This document shows, piece after piece, positions 9,452 to 18,312 of a stretch of DNA of 64,000 nucleotides. Made by a program: the position numbers and the translations under genes. Under the pieces are notes generated by a model. The model did not search any database, was not told where the DNA came from, and was given only the letters and a program-made list of their open reading frames with translations. Source of the DNA: JAFAGX01 sp035624215 (GTDB lineage: Bacteria > Acidobacteriota > Terriglobia > Terriglobales > Acidobacteriaceae); assembly GCA_035624215.1 (NCBI GenBank), contig DASPRY010000053.1:1-64000 (forward strand). The letters are read 5' to 3'. Position 1 is the first letter of the stretch, and each line of letters opens with the position of its first letter.

Positions 9452-10339
9452 ATGCCCATTCGTTCCATGACCGGATTTGCGCAAGTCAGTGGGCAGGTTA
9501 ACAGTAAACTCAATTTCAGCCTCGCACTCAAAGCGGTGAATCACCGTTTCCTCGATTTGCACTTCCGCATGCCGTCCGACAGTGATGCTCTGGAAATGAA
9601 GCTGCGCCACAAGCTGAAAGAGCGGCTGGCGCGCGGGCATGTGGAGTTGACTCTGAATCTGCAAGCGACGGCAGGCGAACATTTTGTCTTGAATCGGCAA
9701 CTGGTCGGCGGTTACATCCAGGCGTTTCGCGCAGCGTCGGCTGAGTTTGGCTTGGCGGCTGAGCCCGATCTCAACGCCATTTTGCGAATTCCTGGAGCGT
9801 TGGAGTCGGCGGCTTTGCCCTCGAACGAGGAACTGGATACGGTTGTGCTCTCCAAATTGGAGGAAGCTCTGCATCGTCTGAACGAAATGCGCGAGGAAGA
9901 GGGCCGGGGCACGGAGCGGGAACTGCGGCAGCTCATGAAACACGTGCAACGGGATTCCCGGGAGATTGAGAAACATCGTCAGGCGACGCTGCGCACCTAT
10001 AGCGAAAGGCTGAATGCGCGTTTACGGGAGCTGATCGGCTCCCAAGCGGATCCGGAGCGCATTGTCCAGGAAGCCGCATTACTCGTTGATCGCAGTGACA
10101 TTCAAGAGGAACTGGTGCGGCTTGAAAGCCACGTCAAGCATTTTCTGGGATTGCTGGATGCAGGCGGAGAAGTCGGCAAGAAGCTGGATTTTCTGTTACA
10201 GGAGATGAATCGGGAAGCGAATACGCTTCTCTCGAAAACTTCCGGATTGGCAGGGGAGGCGTTGAAGATCACAGAGTTCGGACTGTCGCTGAAGTCTGAT
10301 ATTGAAAAAGCACGGGAGCAGGTGCAGAACCTCGAATGA
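9452..10339 (+). CDS. yicC: YicC family endoribonuclease
   Basis: 295 residues with the YicC N-terminus (IRSMTGFAQVS) and the DUF1732 C-terminus ending FLLQEMNREANTLLSKTSG. E. coli YicC is an RNA endonuclease acting in mRNA/sRNA turnover. It begins 7 bases after the ABC exporter stop, and its TGA overlaps the gmk ATG, so translation is probably coupled. yicC next to gmk is a widely conserved pair. Confidence 0.93.
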   Translation: MPIRSMTGFAQVSGQVNSKLNFSLALKAVNHRFLDLHFRMPSDSDALEMKLRHKLKERLARGHVELTLNLQATAGEHFVLNRQLVGGYIQAFRAASAEFGLAAEPDLNAILRIPGALESAALPSNEELDTVVLSKLEEALHRLNEMREEEGRGTERELRQLMKHVQRDSREIEKHRQATLRTYSERLNARLRELIGSQADPERIVQEAALLVDRSDIQEELVRLESHVKHFLGLLDAGGEVGKKLDFLLQEMNREANTLLSKTSGLAGEALKITEFGLSLKSDIEKAREQVQNLE

Positions 10340-11013
10340 CCAATGTGTACATCATTTCGGCGCCGTCTGGATCAGGAAAATCAACGCTGGTCGGGAAAGT
10401 GCAGCCACTCATTCCGCACCTCGATTTTTCGGTTTCCTATACCACCCGGCAAGCGCGCGGAAACGAGCAGAATGGCCGCGAATATTTTTTTGTATCGCGG
10501 CAAGAATTTGACGAAATGGTTCGGCGCGGGGAATTCCTGGAATATGCGGAGGTGTTCGGCAATTGCTACGGCACGGCAAAGCGGTTCCTTGCCGAGGCCC
10601 AGCAAAAGGGGCATGATTTACTGCTCGATATTGACGTCCAGGGAGCCGCGCAAATCAAACGCAAGCTGCCCGAGGCGGTAAGCATTTTTATTCTGCCGCC
10701 GGATCGAAAAACCTTAGAGGCCCGTTTACGCCACCGCAGCCTCGATAAGGAAGAGGTTATCCAACGCCGGTTGGTCACGGCCAGCCGGGAGATTGAGAAA
10801 TTCCGGGAATACGACTATATTCTGATTAACGACCGTCTGGAGGAATCCGTCGACGCGCTGAAAGCCATCCTGCTTGCAGAGCGGCTGAGAGGCTCGGGAT
10901 CGACTGACGCAGCAACATTGGCCAAAGCCGAACGTTGCCGGTTAAGCAACGTCAGCGAGCGGTTACGACCGATTTTGGCCTCATTCGCAGCAGCAATACC
11001 AGGCGGACGTTAG
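10336..11013 (+). CDS. gmk: Guanylate kinase
   Basis: 225 residues. The P-loop SAPSGSGKST lies at the N-terminus, followed by the GMP-binding segment (SYTTRQARGNEQNGREYFFV) and LLDIDVQGAAQIK. It phosphorylates GMP to GDP with ATP in the cytoplasm and is essential for GTP supply. The final ~25 residues extend past the usual ~205-residue enzyme and look unstructured. The start overlaps the yicC stop (ATGA), and rpoZ follows 15 bases later, as in many bacteria. Confidence 0.96.
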   Translation: MTNVYIISAPSGSGKSTLVGKVQPLIPHLDFSVSYTTRQARGNEQNGREYFFVSRQEFDEMVRRGEFLEYAEVFGNCYGTAKRFLAEAQQKGHDLLLDIDVQGAAQIKRKLPEAVSIFILPPDRKTLEARLRHRSLDKEEVIQRRLVTASREIEKFREYDYILINDRLEESVDALKAILLAERLRGSGSTDAATLAKAERCRLSNVSERLRPILASFAAAIPGGR

Positions 11014-11028
11014 CGACAGGGAGAGATT

Positions 11029-11265
11029 ATGAAGTTGATGGACGGTTTTGACAGCAACTACCGCTACATTCTGGTAGCAGCCCGACGCGCCCGGCAACTG
11101 CAGGGCGGCGCACCACCAGTCATTGACACCAATTCTCGCAAACCCTGCCGCATCGCTCAGGACGAGATCAAAGCCGGCAAGGTCAAATGGATGATCCCCG
11201 AAACTCCCAAATCTGCCGCCGAAGTCGCCAGCGACGCCCTTGAGAAGGCGCTGGGGCAGGAGTAG
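11029..11265 (+). CDS. rpoZ: DNA-directed RNA polymerase omega subunit
   Basis: 78 residues. The central pattern NYRYILVAARRARQLQGG matches the conserved omega core that clamps the beta-prime C-terminus and helps RNA polymerase assemble. A GGGAGAG ribosome-binding site lies just ahead of the ATG. Position after gmk and before coaBC is the conserved bacterial order and supports the call despite the small size. Confidence 0.92.
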   Translation: MKLMDGFDSNYRYILVAARRARQLQGGAPPVIDTNSRKPCRIAQDEIKAGKVKWMIPETPKSAAEVASDALEKALGQE

Positions 11266-11340
11266 GAGATTGTCGATTTGAGATTGTTGATTTTTGATTT
11301 ATCGATCGTGTGGGCGCAATCAGCAATCACAATTTACACT
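11266..11340. repeat. Degenerate word repeat, GATTGTTGATTT type
   Basis: Between rpoZ and coaBC lies a low-complexity AT-rich stretch made of variants of gattgttgattt, followed by its approximate reverse complement (caatcagcaatcacaattt). It can fold into an imperfect hairpin. A related element follows the gene ending at 15439. It lies directly after the rpoZ stop. Confidence 0.6.
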
Positions 11341-11347
11341 CACCGAT

Positions 11348-12556
11348 ATGAAAATTGTTCTTGGCGTTAGCGGGGGAATCGCCGCCTACAAGGCTGCGGA
11401 GATTGTCCGTTTGCTGCAGGAGCGTGGCATTCGCGTGCAAGTGATTATGACGCGGGCCGCTCAGGAGTTTGTCCGTCCTCTCACTTTTGCGGCGTTGTCC
11501 GGCGAGAAAGTTATTACCGACATGTTCGCGGCCGGGGATGAAGCGCCCAACATCGATTCTGCGATCGAGCACATTGCGGTAGCTCAAAGCATTGATGCCT
11601 TATTGGTAGCACCCGCTACCGCCGATGTTCTTGCCAGGTTTGCACAAGGGATTGCCAACGATTTCCTGAGTACTCTGTATCTGGCAACAACTGCTCCTGT
11701 CGTCGTTGCTCCGGCTATGAATGTGAACATGTGGAATCACCCGGCAACGCAGGCGAATCTTGAGATCTTGAAGAAGCGGGGTGTACGCGTGGTGGAACCC
11801 GGCACGGGTTATCTAGCGTGCGGGATGACGGGGCCGGGACGACTGGCGGAAAATGAGGCCATCGTTGCCGCCGCGCTGGAAGCTTTAGGCGCATCGGAGG
11901 AACTCGGGGGAGAAACGGTCCTGATTACCGCCGGGCCTACGCGGGAAAAAATCGATCCAGTGCGCTATCTGACCAATCGCTCCAGCGGCCGCATGGGATA
12001 CGCGCTCGCTGAAGCCGCGCTACGCCGCGGTGCGCGGGTTTTGTTGGTGACCGGACCCACCGCGCTTGCGCCGCCAGACGCCGCAGAAGTTACGCGAGTA
12101 GAATCTGCCGAAGACATGCGGAACGCGATATTAAAACTATTGCCGCGGGCCACCATCATTATTAAGACTGCTGCGGTGGCCGATTACCGACCCAAATCGA
12201 TCCAGTCCCAGAAAATCAAGCGCACTGGTCCGATAAGCCTGGAACTTGAACCTACTGCCGATATCCTCGGCGAGATTGCGCGCCATAAGCAAGGCCAGAT
12301 TGTCATTGGTTTCGCCGCGGAAACGCAGAATGCTCTCGAGAATGCACGCAAGAAACTGGCTGCGAAATCGCTGGATGCGATAGTCGTAAACGATGTCTCG
12401 CGCGAAGGTGTCGGCTTCGACTCCGACCGGAATGCGGTTACCATCATTACTCAGCACGACGTTGTCGAAGTGCCCGAGACCAGCAAGTGGGAGGTTGCGC
12501 AGCGTGTACTGGACCAGGTAATTCGTCTCCGCGAGCACAAGCCAGTACTGAAGTAG
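11348..12556 (+). CDS. coaBC: Bifunctional phosphopantothenoylcysteine decarboxylase/synthetase
   Basis: About 402 residues carrying both coenzyme A synthesis activities. The N-terminal CoaC flavoprotein domain has GVSGGIAAYK, the PAMNVNMW substrate loop and the ACGMTGPGRLAE active-site flap with its cysteine. The C-terminal CoaB domain, from about residue 185, begins ITAGPTREKIDPVRYLTNRS and uses CTP to join cysteine to phosphopantothenate. The ATG at 11348 starts the conserved domain; an upstream in-frame start is inside the intergenic repeat. Part of the gmk-rpoZ-coaBC cluster. Confidence 0.95.
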   Translation: MKIVLGVSGGIAAYKAAEIVRLLQERGIRVQVIMTRAAQEFVRPLTFAALSGEKVITDMFAAGDEAPNIDSAIEHIAVAQSIDALLVAPATADVLARFAQGIANDFLSTLYLATTAPVVVAPAMNVNMWNHPATQANLEILKKRGVRVVEPGTGYLACGMTGPGRLAENEAIVAAALEALGASEELGGETVLITAGPTREKIDPVRYLTNRSSGRMGYALAEAALRRGARVLLVTGPTALAPPDAAEVTRVESAEDMRNAILKLLPRATIIIKTAAVADYRPKSIQSQKIKRTGPISLELEPTADILGEIARHKQGQIVIGFAAETQNALENARKKLAAKSLDAIVVNDVSREGVGFDSDRNAVTIITQHDVVEVPETSKWEVAQRVLDQVIRLREHKPVLK

Positions 12557-12590
12557 GTGTTTCAACCGGGATCCACCCGGGGAAAGATTC

Positions 12591-13418
12591 ATGCCTGGTA
12601 CCCTTGATCCCCAGTTTCGCCGTGCTTTGGCCGAGCGCGTTCGCTTCTACAATGAATTGGGAATCTACGACTTCTACCAGCGAGAGACGACCGACTCCAT
12701 TGCCGTAAGCAGGTCTCCGATTCCAGCCGTTCCCGACGCCCAGCCAGAACAGGTGGAGGAAATGCCGCGTACCCTGGTAATGCCGGCAGCCGAGGAAGAC
12801 ATGTTTGCACCTCGGAAGCCGGAGTCGGGTGTGACCGATCCGCTCAAAGCGCTTCGCATCATTCGTGAAGATTTGGGCGATTGCACACGCTGCGTGCTAC
12901 ACAAGCAAGGGCGCAAACAAATCGTGTTTGGAGTGGGCAATCCGAAAGCGGATTTGATGTTCATTGGCGAGGCGCCTGGGGCCGATGAAGATGAGCAGGG
13001 CGAACCATTCGTCGGCCGCGCGGGGCAGTTGCTCAACAATATGATCAAGGCCATGGGCCTGCGCCGTGCGGATGTTTACATCGCCAACATCATCAAATGC
13101 CGTCCGCCGGGCAACCGCACGCCAGAACGCGAGGAGTGTGAAACCTGTTCGCCATTTCTGATGCGGCAAATCGAGGTGATCAAGCCCAGGGTGATTGTGG
13201 CGCTGGGCGCGATTGCCGCCAAGACGCTGTTGGCGATCAATGCCCCGATGGCGGAATTACGCGGACGCTGGTATGACTTCCGTGGAACCAAGCTGGCGGT
13301 AACTTATCACCCGGCATTTCTTTTGCGTGATCCGAGACAAAAGAAGGAAGCGTGGAAGGATTTGCAGAGGGTGATGAAGGAACTGGGGCTCCCGATACCG
13401 GCAAAGAGCCTCGAATAG
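12591..13418 (+). CDS. Type 4 uracil-DNA glycosylase (Fe-S)
   Basis: 275 residues. After a variable ~90-residue N-terminus comes the family 4 core: a Cys pair (DCTRCVLHK), active-site motif GEAPGADEDEQGEPFVGRAG, NIIKCRPPGNRTPE, another Cys in ECETC, and the final TYHPAFLLR. The four cysteines match the [4Fe-4S] ligands of this family. It removes uracil from DNA to start base excision repair. It follows coaBC closely and is probably in the same transcript. Confidence 0.92.
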   Translation: MPGTLDPQFRRALAERVRFYNELGIYDFYQRETTDSIAVSRSPIPAVPDAQPEQVEEMPRTLVMPAAEEDMFAPRKPESGVTDPLKALRIIREDLGDCTRCVLHKQGRKQIVFGVGNPKADLMFIGEAPGADEDEQGEPFVGRAGQLLNNMIKAMGLRRADVYIANIIKCRPPGNRTPEREECETCSPFLMRQIEVIKPRVIVALGAIAAKTLLAINAPMAELRGRWYDFRGTKLAVTYHPAFLLRDPRQKKEAWKDLQRVMKELGLPIPAKSLE

Positions 13419-13462
13419 AGCGCCGCCGGGGCGTGAAATGCGGGCTTAGCTGACCTTCCGCC

Positions 13463-13663
13463 TCACAGACGAAATGGCGCGCTTAAGAGTCGCGCAGGGA
13501 GCATCACTGCCGCCCAGATCAATTCCAAAACGCCGTGCACTGCGATCCCGATGATACGAAACGGTAAAAGGAACAGCCAGATAATGGGATAAAGCACGAG
13601 CGCGAGCAGAGCCACCGGCCAGCAGACCACAAAAAGGATGCACCAGAGAAAGAAAGCCGCCAT
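13463..13663 (-). CDS. Small hydrophobic membrane protein
   Basis: 66 residues, nearly all hydrophobic, predicted as two membrane-spanning helices separated by a P-rich turn and ending in a basic tail (LPARLLSAPFRL). The reverse-strand context shows GAGAAGAGGAACTTCTT before the ATG, an acceptable ribosome-binding site. No family is recognised. Confidence 0.55.
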   Translation of the reverse strand: MAAFFLWCILFVVCWPVALLALVLYPIIWLFLLPFRIIGIAVHGVLELIWAAVMLPARLLSAPFRL

Positions 13664-13855
13664 AAGAAGTTCCTCTTCTCCCTTGCTTTAGTTTACGCAA
13701 TATTGCCGGGGATAGTTCCGCGCCATGACTCAGCGGCAGGCGGGCAAATCATATCAGTCAGTTCATAAGCTACACCGAAGTACTCACGGAGGGTCGATTC
13801 GTGAACCAACCGGTGCGGGTTTTCTGATATTCTCATTCGTTTTACTCCGAGGGCA

Positions 13856-14221
13856 ATGGCAGTGGAACGGCGGGGGCAGAGACATCACCGGGAGCGGCTG
13901 GGAGAAGCCTTACGCGAAGAGATTGAGACGATGGTGGAGGGAGAGTTGGGGGATCCACGCATTGGCTTGGTGAACGTGAGCAAAGTGGAACTGGCCGAAG
14001 ATTCCCGTTCGGCGCGAGTGTTTGTGGTGGTGGAAGGAGACGATGCCGAGGCTGACCGCACGCTGGCAGGGCTGGCGGGTGCCGTGGGTTTTATTCGTCG
14101 CGAAATCGCGGAGCGTTTGCACCTGCGTCGCGCCCCAGAATTGTTTTTTCAGCTGGATCGCTCGCAGAAATATGAAGCGCGCATCAACGAACTTTTGAAA
14201 CGGGCCGGGAAGAACAAGTAA
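13856..14221 (+). CDS. rbfA: Ribosome-binding factor A
   Basis: 121 residues with the RbfA KH-like pattern: an N-terminal helix (RHHRERLGEALREEIETMV), DPRIGLVNVSKVELAEDSR, then FIRREIAERLHLRRAPEL and FQLDRSQKYEARI. RbfA binds the 30S subunit and helps mature the 16S rRNA 5' end, notably in the cold. The usual nusA-infB genes are not upstream here, but nrnA follows 15 bases downstream, a common pairing. Confidence 0.93.
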   Translation: MAVERRGQRHHRERLGEALREEIETMVEGELGDPRIGLVNVSKVELAEDSRSARVFVVVEGDDAEADRTLAGLAGAVGFIRREIAERLHLRRAPELFFQLDRSQKYEARINELLKRAGKNK

Positions 14222-14236
14222 GTTCGGTTGGAATTC

Positions 14237-15184
14237 ATGCTGCAAGAAATTCTAAGACAAATCGAACAGCGGCAGCGGTTCCTGCTTACTTCGCATGCCC
14301 GTCCGGATGGCGATGCCGTTGGCTCGGCACTGGCCTGCAGCCAGATTTTGCGACTGATGGGCAAAGAAGCGGAAGTGGTGCTGCGCGATGGAGTTCCGCG
14401 AATCTATCAGCCGTTGCCTTTTGCTGATACGGTCGTTACCGCGGAGCGAGTCAATGGGAAGTACGAGGCGGCGATCATTCTGGAGTGCGACAGCATACAG
14501 CGCACGCGGCTGCAAGGTCTCGAAGACCGGTTCCTCATCAACATTGATCATCACGTGAGCGGCCGTCCTTTTGCGCACGTAAACTGGATCGATCCCAAAG
14601 CAGTGGCGACGGCAGAATTGGTTTACAAATTGGCCCGCGAGGCGGGGGTGAAAATTTCTCCCGAGATTGCTACTTGCATTTATACCGCCGTATTGACGGA
14701 TACAGGTTCCTTCATGTTCGAAGGCACTAACGAGCACACGTTTGCGTTGGCGCGCGAGTTAGTGTTAGCAGGCGCAGACCCGGCGCGCTGCGCGCGCAAC
14801 GTCTATTTCGGGCATTCCACGGCCAAGTTGCGGTTGTTGGGAGCCGCCCTTTCCAATCTGCATCGCGAGGGACCTCTGGCATGGATTTGGGTGACCCGGG
14901 AACAGATGGAACATGTGGGCGCGAAGGAAGAAGATTGCGAAGGTCTGGTGAACTATGCGCTGTCTATCCACGATGTCGAAGTGGCCGCCTTCTTCCGCGA
15001 GCTGCCCGATGGCCGCTTTCGCGTGAGCCTTCGTAGTAAGGGGCAACTGAACGTCTCCACGGTAGCGCAGCAGTTCGGCGGAGGTGGTCACGAGTGTGCC
15101 AGCGGCTGCGCGCTGGATGGCCCGCTATCAGTTGCGGTTGCCCGCGTGGTAGAGCAACTGCGCCGCCGTTCTTCCGTACAATAG
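14237..15184 (+). CDS. nrnA: DHH family oligoribonuclease/pAp phosphatase
   Basis: About 315 residues. DHH domain: SHARPDGDAVGSALA (metal ligands) and the name-giving NIDHHVSG. DHHA1 domain: a C-terminal QFGGGGHECASGCAL substrate motif. NrnA hydrolyses very short RNAs and 3'-phosphoadenosine 5'-phosphate, so it serves RNA turnover and sulphur assimilation. The ATG at 14237 is preferred over a TTG three codons earlier. Follows rbfA in the same direction. Confidence 0.92.
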   Translation: MLQEILRQIEQRQRFLLTSHARPDGDAVGSALACSQILRLMGKEAEVVLRDGVPRIYQPLPFADTVVTAERVNGKYEAAIILECDSIQRTRLQGLEDRFLINIDHHVSGRPFAHVNWIDPKAVATAELVYKLAREAGVKISPEIATCIYTAVLTDTGSFMFEGTNEHTFALARELVLAGADPARCARNVYFGHSTAKLRLLGAALSNLHREGPLAWIWVTREQMEHVGAKEEDCEGLVNYALSIHDVEVAAFFRELPDGRFRVSLRSKGQLNVSTVAQQFGGGGHECASGCALDGPLSVAVARVVEQLRRRSSVQ

Positions 15185-15190
15185 TGGTCC

Positions 15191-15439
15191 ATGAACATCT
15201 CGTTGACTCTGCAACTGATTTCATTTGTTGGGGCTCTTCTGATTCTTATCGCGTATGTCGGGCACCAGTTGCGCTTGATGGACGCGCGGCGGGCGCCCTA
15301 CAACGTGCTGAATGCCGTGGGCTCGGCAATTCTCGCCTACGTAGCCTTCCATCCTTTCGAAGTGGGGTTTGTCGTACTGGAAGTCGTCTGGGCGCTAATC
15401 AGTGTGTATGCGCTCCTAAGGTCAACTATGAATTCGTGA
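15191..15439 (+). CDS. Small CBU_0592-like membrane protein
   Basis: 82 residues with three hydrophobic helices. The first is LTLQLISFVGALLILIAYVG, followed by a short charged loop with RRAPYNVLNAVGSA. The pattern resembles the CBU_0592 family of small multi-pass membrane proteins, whose role is unknown. It starts 6 bases after the nrnA stop, so it belongs to that transcript. Confidence 0.65.
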   Translation: MNISLTLQLISFVGALLILIAYVGHQLRLMDARRAPYNVLNAVGSAILAYVAFHPFEVGFVVLEVVWALISVYALLRSTMNS

Positions 15440-15513
15440 TCGTTGATTTGTGGTTGTTGAGTGAAGAGCAAGCTGGGCTCCGCAATCAAGAATCATCAAT
15501 CAACCATCAAAAC
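15436..15513. repeat. Imperfect inverted repeat, GTTGATTTG type
   Basis: The sequence right after the small membrane protein reads cgtgatcgttgatttgtgg and is followed about 20 bases on by its approximate reverse complement around 15483-15512. By eye about 21 of 28 positions pair. It could form a long transcript hairpin at the end of the nrnA transcript, and it is related to the element at 11266-11340. Confidence 0.65.
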
Positions 15514-15554
15514 TCGAAAACCGGACTGGGTCGCCTATACGCACTGACTGGCTT

Positions 15555-17159
15555 TTGCTCGGCGGATTCTGCGGATTCCTGTTTTTCTTTGGGCTCTCCC
15601 ACTTTGGATTAATCGGCGCTGACGAGCCTCGGTATGCGCAAGTCGCGCGTGAGATGCTGGCGGGTCATGATTGGGTTACGCCGGTCCTCGGAGGCAAACC
15701 TTGGCTGGAAAAGCCGCCGCTTTATTACTGGCAGGCGATGCTTGCTTACAGCCTGTTCGGGGTGAGCGACTGGGCGGCACGGCTGCCATCCGCGATGGAT
15801 GCTGCGCTGATGGTAATCGTGGTCTATTTTTTTCCCGGAAAGTTTTTGCCGCGTGTGCAACTTGATGGTGCCTTAATAACAGCTTCAGCTGCAGGAATCA
15901 TCGGCTTTGCGCGTGCGGCATCCACAGATATGCCCCTGGCAGCAATGTTCACGCTGGCAATGCTGGCGTGGTACGCCTGGCATGAAAGCGGGTCCAGAAC
16001 GTATTTGGCTGCGAGCTACGGTGCGCTGGGCTTGGCCACCTTAGCGAAGGGCCCGGTTGCCCCCTTGTTGGCTGCAATGATCATCTTGATATTTGCAGGT
16101 GTCAACAAAGATTACTGGTTGTTGCAGCGTACCTTTTGGAGTCCAGGCATTCTGCTTTTCTGCGTGGTTACAGTGCCGTGGTTTGTCGCGGTGCAGGTGG
16201 AGAATCCGGAATTCTTCCGCATATTTATCTTGCAGCACAATGTGGCACGTTTTGGCAGCAATCTTTATCACCATAAACAACCGTTCTGGTATTTCGTTCC
16301 TGTCACATTGTTGGGGCTGATTCCGTGGACAGTGTTGGCGTCTGTGGGGCTCATTCGAGGGCTTCGGGCATGGTGGTCAGAGCGCAACAAAGTGCTTCGA
16401 TCGGAAGTCGCCCTGAATATGTTTCTAGTTATCTGGCTGCTCGTGCCGGTCATCTTCTTTTCCATTTCACAATCGAAGCTTCCGGGATACATTCTGCCGG
16501 TGTTACCGGCAGGAGCTTTACTAGCAGCACAATATGTTGAGCAACACGTGAAGGAGGCTGGCCGTCCTAGCGTAGCTCTTGCGGTCTTGCACGCGGTAGT
16601 GGCCGCGGCACCGATTGTGCCTGCACTGATGATCCAGTATCTCGTGCTGCAGCATCGGCTTCCCTGGGGTAAAGCGTTGGCGATCTCATGCATGTTCGCC
16701 GCAGTTCTGGTGATCGGGCTGGGTCTCTCTTTGCGCTCTCCAATTGGTTTGCGCGGGATTCGGTTTACTTTGGTGCCGGTAACGCTGGCTGTAGCGGCAG
16801 TGTTGCGTCTCGGCGGACCCGCGCTCGACAGCACACTCTCGGCACGGCCGATTGCAGATCAGATCAGCCGAGTCGAGAAAACGCGGCTGCCGCTCGCCGT
16901 GTTCCGGGTTTCCCGTGAAATTGAGTTTGGATTGGCGTTCTATCGTAATCAAGCCATCTTGCGATACGGATCGGGAGAGATTCCTCCGATGGAGCATTTG
17001 CTGGTGGCCCCGGGAGGTTCTCAGGTTGAGGTCGCTAGGCTGGTGCCAGGGCGGCGCGTCTCCTACTTGGGAAGCTTTGCGCCGCAAGGGCTGGATTATT
17101 ACTGGATAGCAGGAGCCAGCAGTCAGCACTCCACGGTCAGCACGCAGCCGTATCATTGA
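15555..17159 (+). CDS. ArnT/PMT-type glycosyltransferase (GT39/GT83)
   Basis: 534 residues, about 11-12 hydrophobic segments. The first periplasmic loop has GADEPRYAQVAREML, with the acidic catalytic motif, followed by LEKPPLYYW, both typical of the ArnT/dolichyl-phosphate-mannose mannosyltransferase family. These enzymes move a sugar from an undecaprenyl carrier to lipid A or a protein on the outer face of the inner membrane. No ATG or GTG exists in frame upstream before the stop at about 15462, so the TTG at 15555 is the likely start, with little leader before the first helix. The last ~15 residues (GASSQHSTVSTQPYH) are encoded by an intergenic-type repeat and probably have no function. Confidence 0.88.
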   Translation: MLGGFCGFLFFFGLSHFGLIGADEPRYAQVAREMLAGHDWVTPVLGGKPWLEKPPLYYWQAMLAYSLFGVSDWAARLPSAMDAALMVIVVYFFPGKFLPRVQLDGALITASAAGIIGFARAASTDMPLAAMFTLAMLAWYAWHESGSRTYLAASYGALGLATLAKGPVAPLLAAMIILIFAGVNKDYWLLQRTFWSPGILLFCVVTVPWFVAVQVENPEFFRIFILQHNVARFGSNLYHHKQPFWYFVPVTLLGLIPWTVLASVGLIRGLRAWWSERNKVLRSEVALNMFLVIWLLVPVIFFSISQSKLPGYILPVLPAGALLAAQYVEQHVKEAGRPSVALAVLHAVVAAAPIVPALMIQYLVLQHRLPWGKALAISCMFAAVLVIGLGLSLRSPIGLRGIRFTLVPVTLAVAAVLRLGGPALDSTLSARPIADQISRVEKTRLPLAVFRVSREIEFGLAFYRNQAILRYGSGEIPPMEHLLVAPGGSQVEVARLVPGRRVSYLGSFAPQGLDYYWIAGASSQHSTVSTQPYH

Positions 17160-17215
17160 GAGTGCAGGCATCACCACGTCCGAGGCTGACATGCTGAGTG
17201 CTGGTTGTTGCCGGT
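17110..17215. repeat. Imperfect inverted repeat, CAGTCAGCACTC type
   Basis: A left arm around 17112-17142 (cagcagtcagcactccacgg) and a right arm around 17181-17213 (ctgacatgctgagtgctggt) are approximate reverse complements. The left arm overlaps the last codons of the glycosyltransferase gene. It belongs to the same class as the other intergenic word repeats but uses a different word. Confidence 0.55.
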
Positions 17216-17288
17216 CCGTGTTCCCCTATTTGCCTCTATTCAGCAAAGCAACTACACTCGCTTTTTTGCGTCTGACTAGGAGGACGCA

Positions 17289-18263
17289 ATGGCCGCGGTA
17301 GCGCTGCAGGAGCCCCGGGTGGAGATTCTCGATCTCAGGCATTTCTCTTCGGTTGACCTGCGTCCCCTGTTGGCAGATGAAATCGCAGTGTGGGAACGCC
17401 TGCTTTCGTGGGATTACAGCGGCTCCGCCGACATGATCCTGCGCTACATTGATGCCAAAATTCTTCCGGGGTACGCCGCCCTGGATCGCGGGCGGGTGTT
17501 CGGGTACGCCTTTTTTGTGTATGAAGGGAACAAAGGCGTGATCGGCGATCTGTTCGTTGCGAACGCGCGGCGCTTGCCCGATGCGCATGAGGTGGAATCG
17601 CGGCTGGCCATGCACGTTATTGAAACCCTGCAGCAGTCGCCTGGCATTCATCGGGTTGAGGCCCAATTGCTGGTGCATGAGGCGAGCGCGGTGGCGCGAC
17701 CGTTTCTTGAGCAGGGTTTCAGCCGGCATGCACGCTTGTTTATGGTCCTGCCGCTGGAAACCGGAGGCATCAGCCCAATTCCGTCGCAAGCGGAGATTGA
17801 AATTCGGCGCTGGTCGGAGCAGGACTATCAGTCAGCGGCCGCGATCATCACTACCTCCTACCGTGGACACGTAGATTCCGAGATCAACGACCAGTACCGC
17901 ACGCTGAGCGGCTCGCTGCGGTTTCTCAATAATATTGTGCGATTTCCCGGATGCGGTACCTTCGACTCGGAATCGTCGTTTGTGGCTGTACACAAGCGGT
18001 CGCGAACGCTGGTGGGATTGATTCTATGCTCGCGCGTGCGCCGTGATGTTGGCCACGTTACGCAAGTATGCGTGCTGCCAGAATATCGCTCGTTGAGAAT
18101 CGGAGAGGCGTTGATGGACTACACTGCCGCCAATCTTCGGCAGAGGAAGTTTTCTCTGCTGTCTTTAACGGTGACGGAAGCCAACAGACGGGCCGTTGAT
18201 CTTTATCTTCGCCTTGGATACGACGTGAAGCAAGTGTTTGATGCGTTTGTCTGGGAAGGATAG
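17289..18263 (+). CDS. GNAT family acetyltransferase, probably two GNAT domains
   Basis: 324 residues. The C-terminal half is a clear GNAT fold: EIRRWSEQDY, then VTQVCVLPEYRSLRIGEAL (the acetyl-CoA loop, with R-x-x-R-I-G-E in place of the Q/R-x-x-G-x-G/A motif) and TVTEANRRAVDLYLRLGY. The first ~160 residues look like a degenerate copy (VFGYAFFVYEGNKGVIGDLFVANARR...). A GAGGA ribosome-binding site lies ahead of the ATG. The acetyl acceptor is unknown. Confidence 0.8.
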   Translation: MAAVALQEPRVEILDLRHFSSVDLRPLLADEIAVWERLLSWDYSGSADMILRYIDAKILPGYAALDRGRVFGYAFFVYEGNKGVIGDLFVANARRLPDAHEVESRLAMHVIETLQQSPGIHRVEAQLLVHEASAVARPFLEQGFSRHARLFMVLPLETGGISPIPSQAEIEIRRWSEQDYQSAAAIITTSYRGHVDSEINDQYRTLSGSLRFLNNIVRFPGCGTFDSESSFVAVHKRSRTLVGLILCSRVRRDVGHVTQVCVLPEYRSLRIGEALMDYTAANLRQRKFSLLSLTVTEANRRAVDLYLRLGYDVKQVFDAFVWEG

Positions 18264-18310
18264 CATTCAGCAGGCACCGAGCACTTGGCATCTAGCAGTT
18301 GGCATTCGGG
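18264..18310. repeat. Degenerate word repeat, AGCACTTGGC type
   Basis: Between two convergent genes the sequence is agcacttggcatctagcagttggcattcgggcac, a row of variants of one ~10-base word. The same kind of sequence occurs after nuoA (35019-35052). Confidence 0.5.
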
Positions 18311-18312
18311 CA

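Noticed and set aside
9233..9976. Minus-strand frame opposite yicC and the ABC exporter end
   Set aside because: It spans two well-supported plus-strand genes and has no ribosome-binding site.
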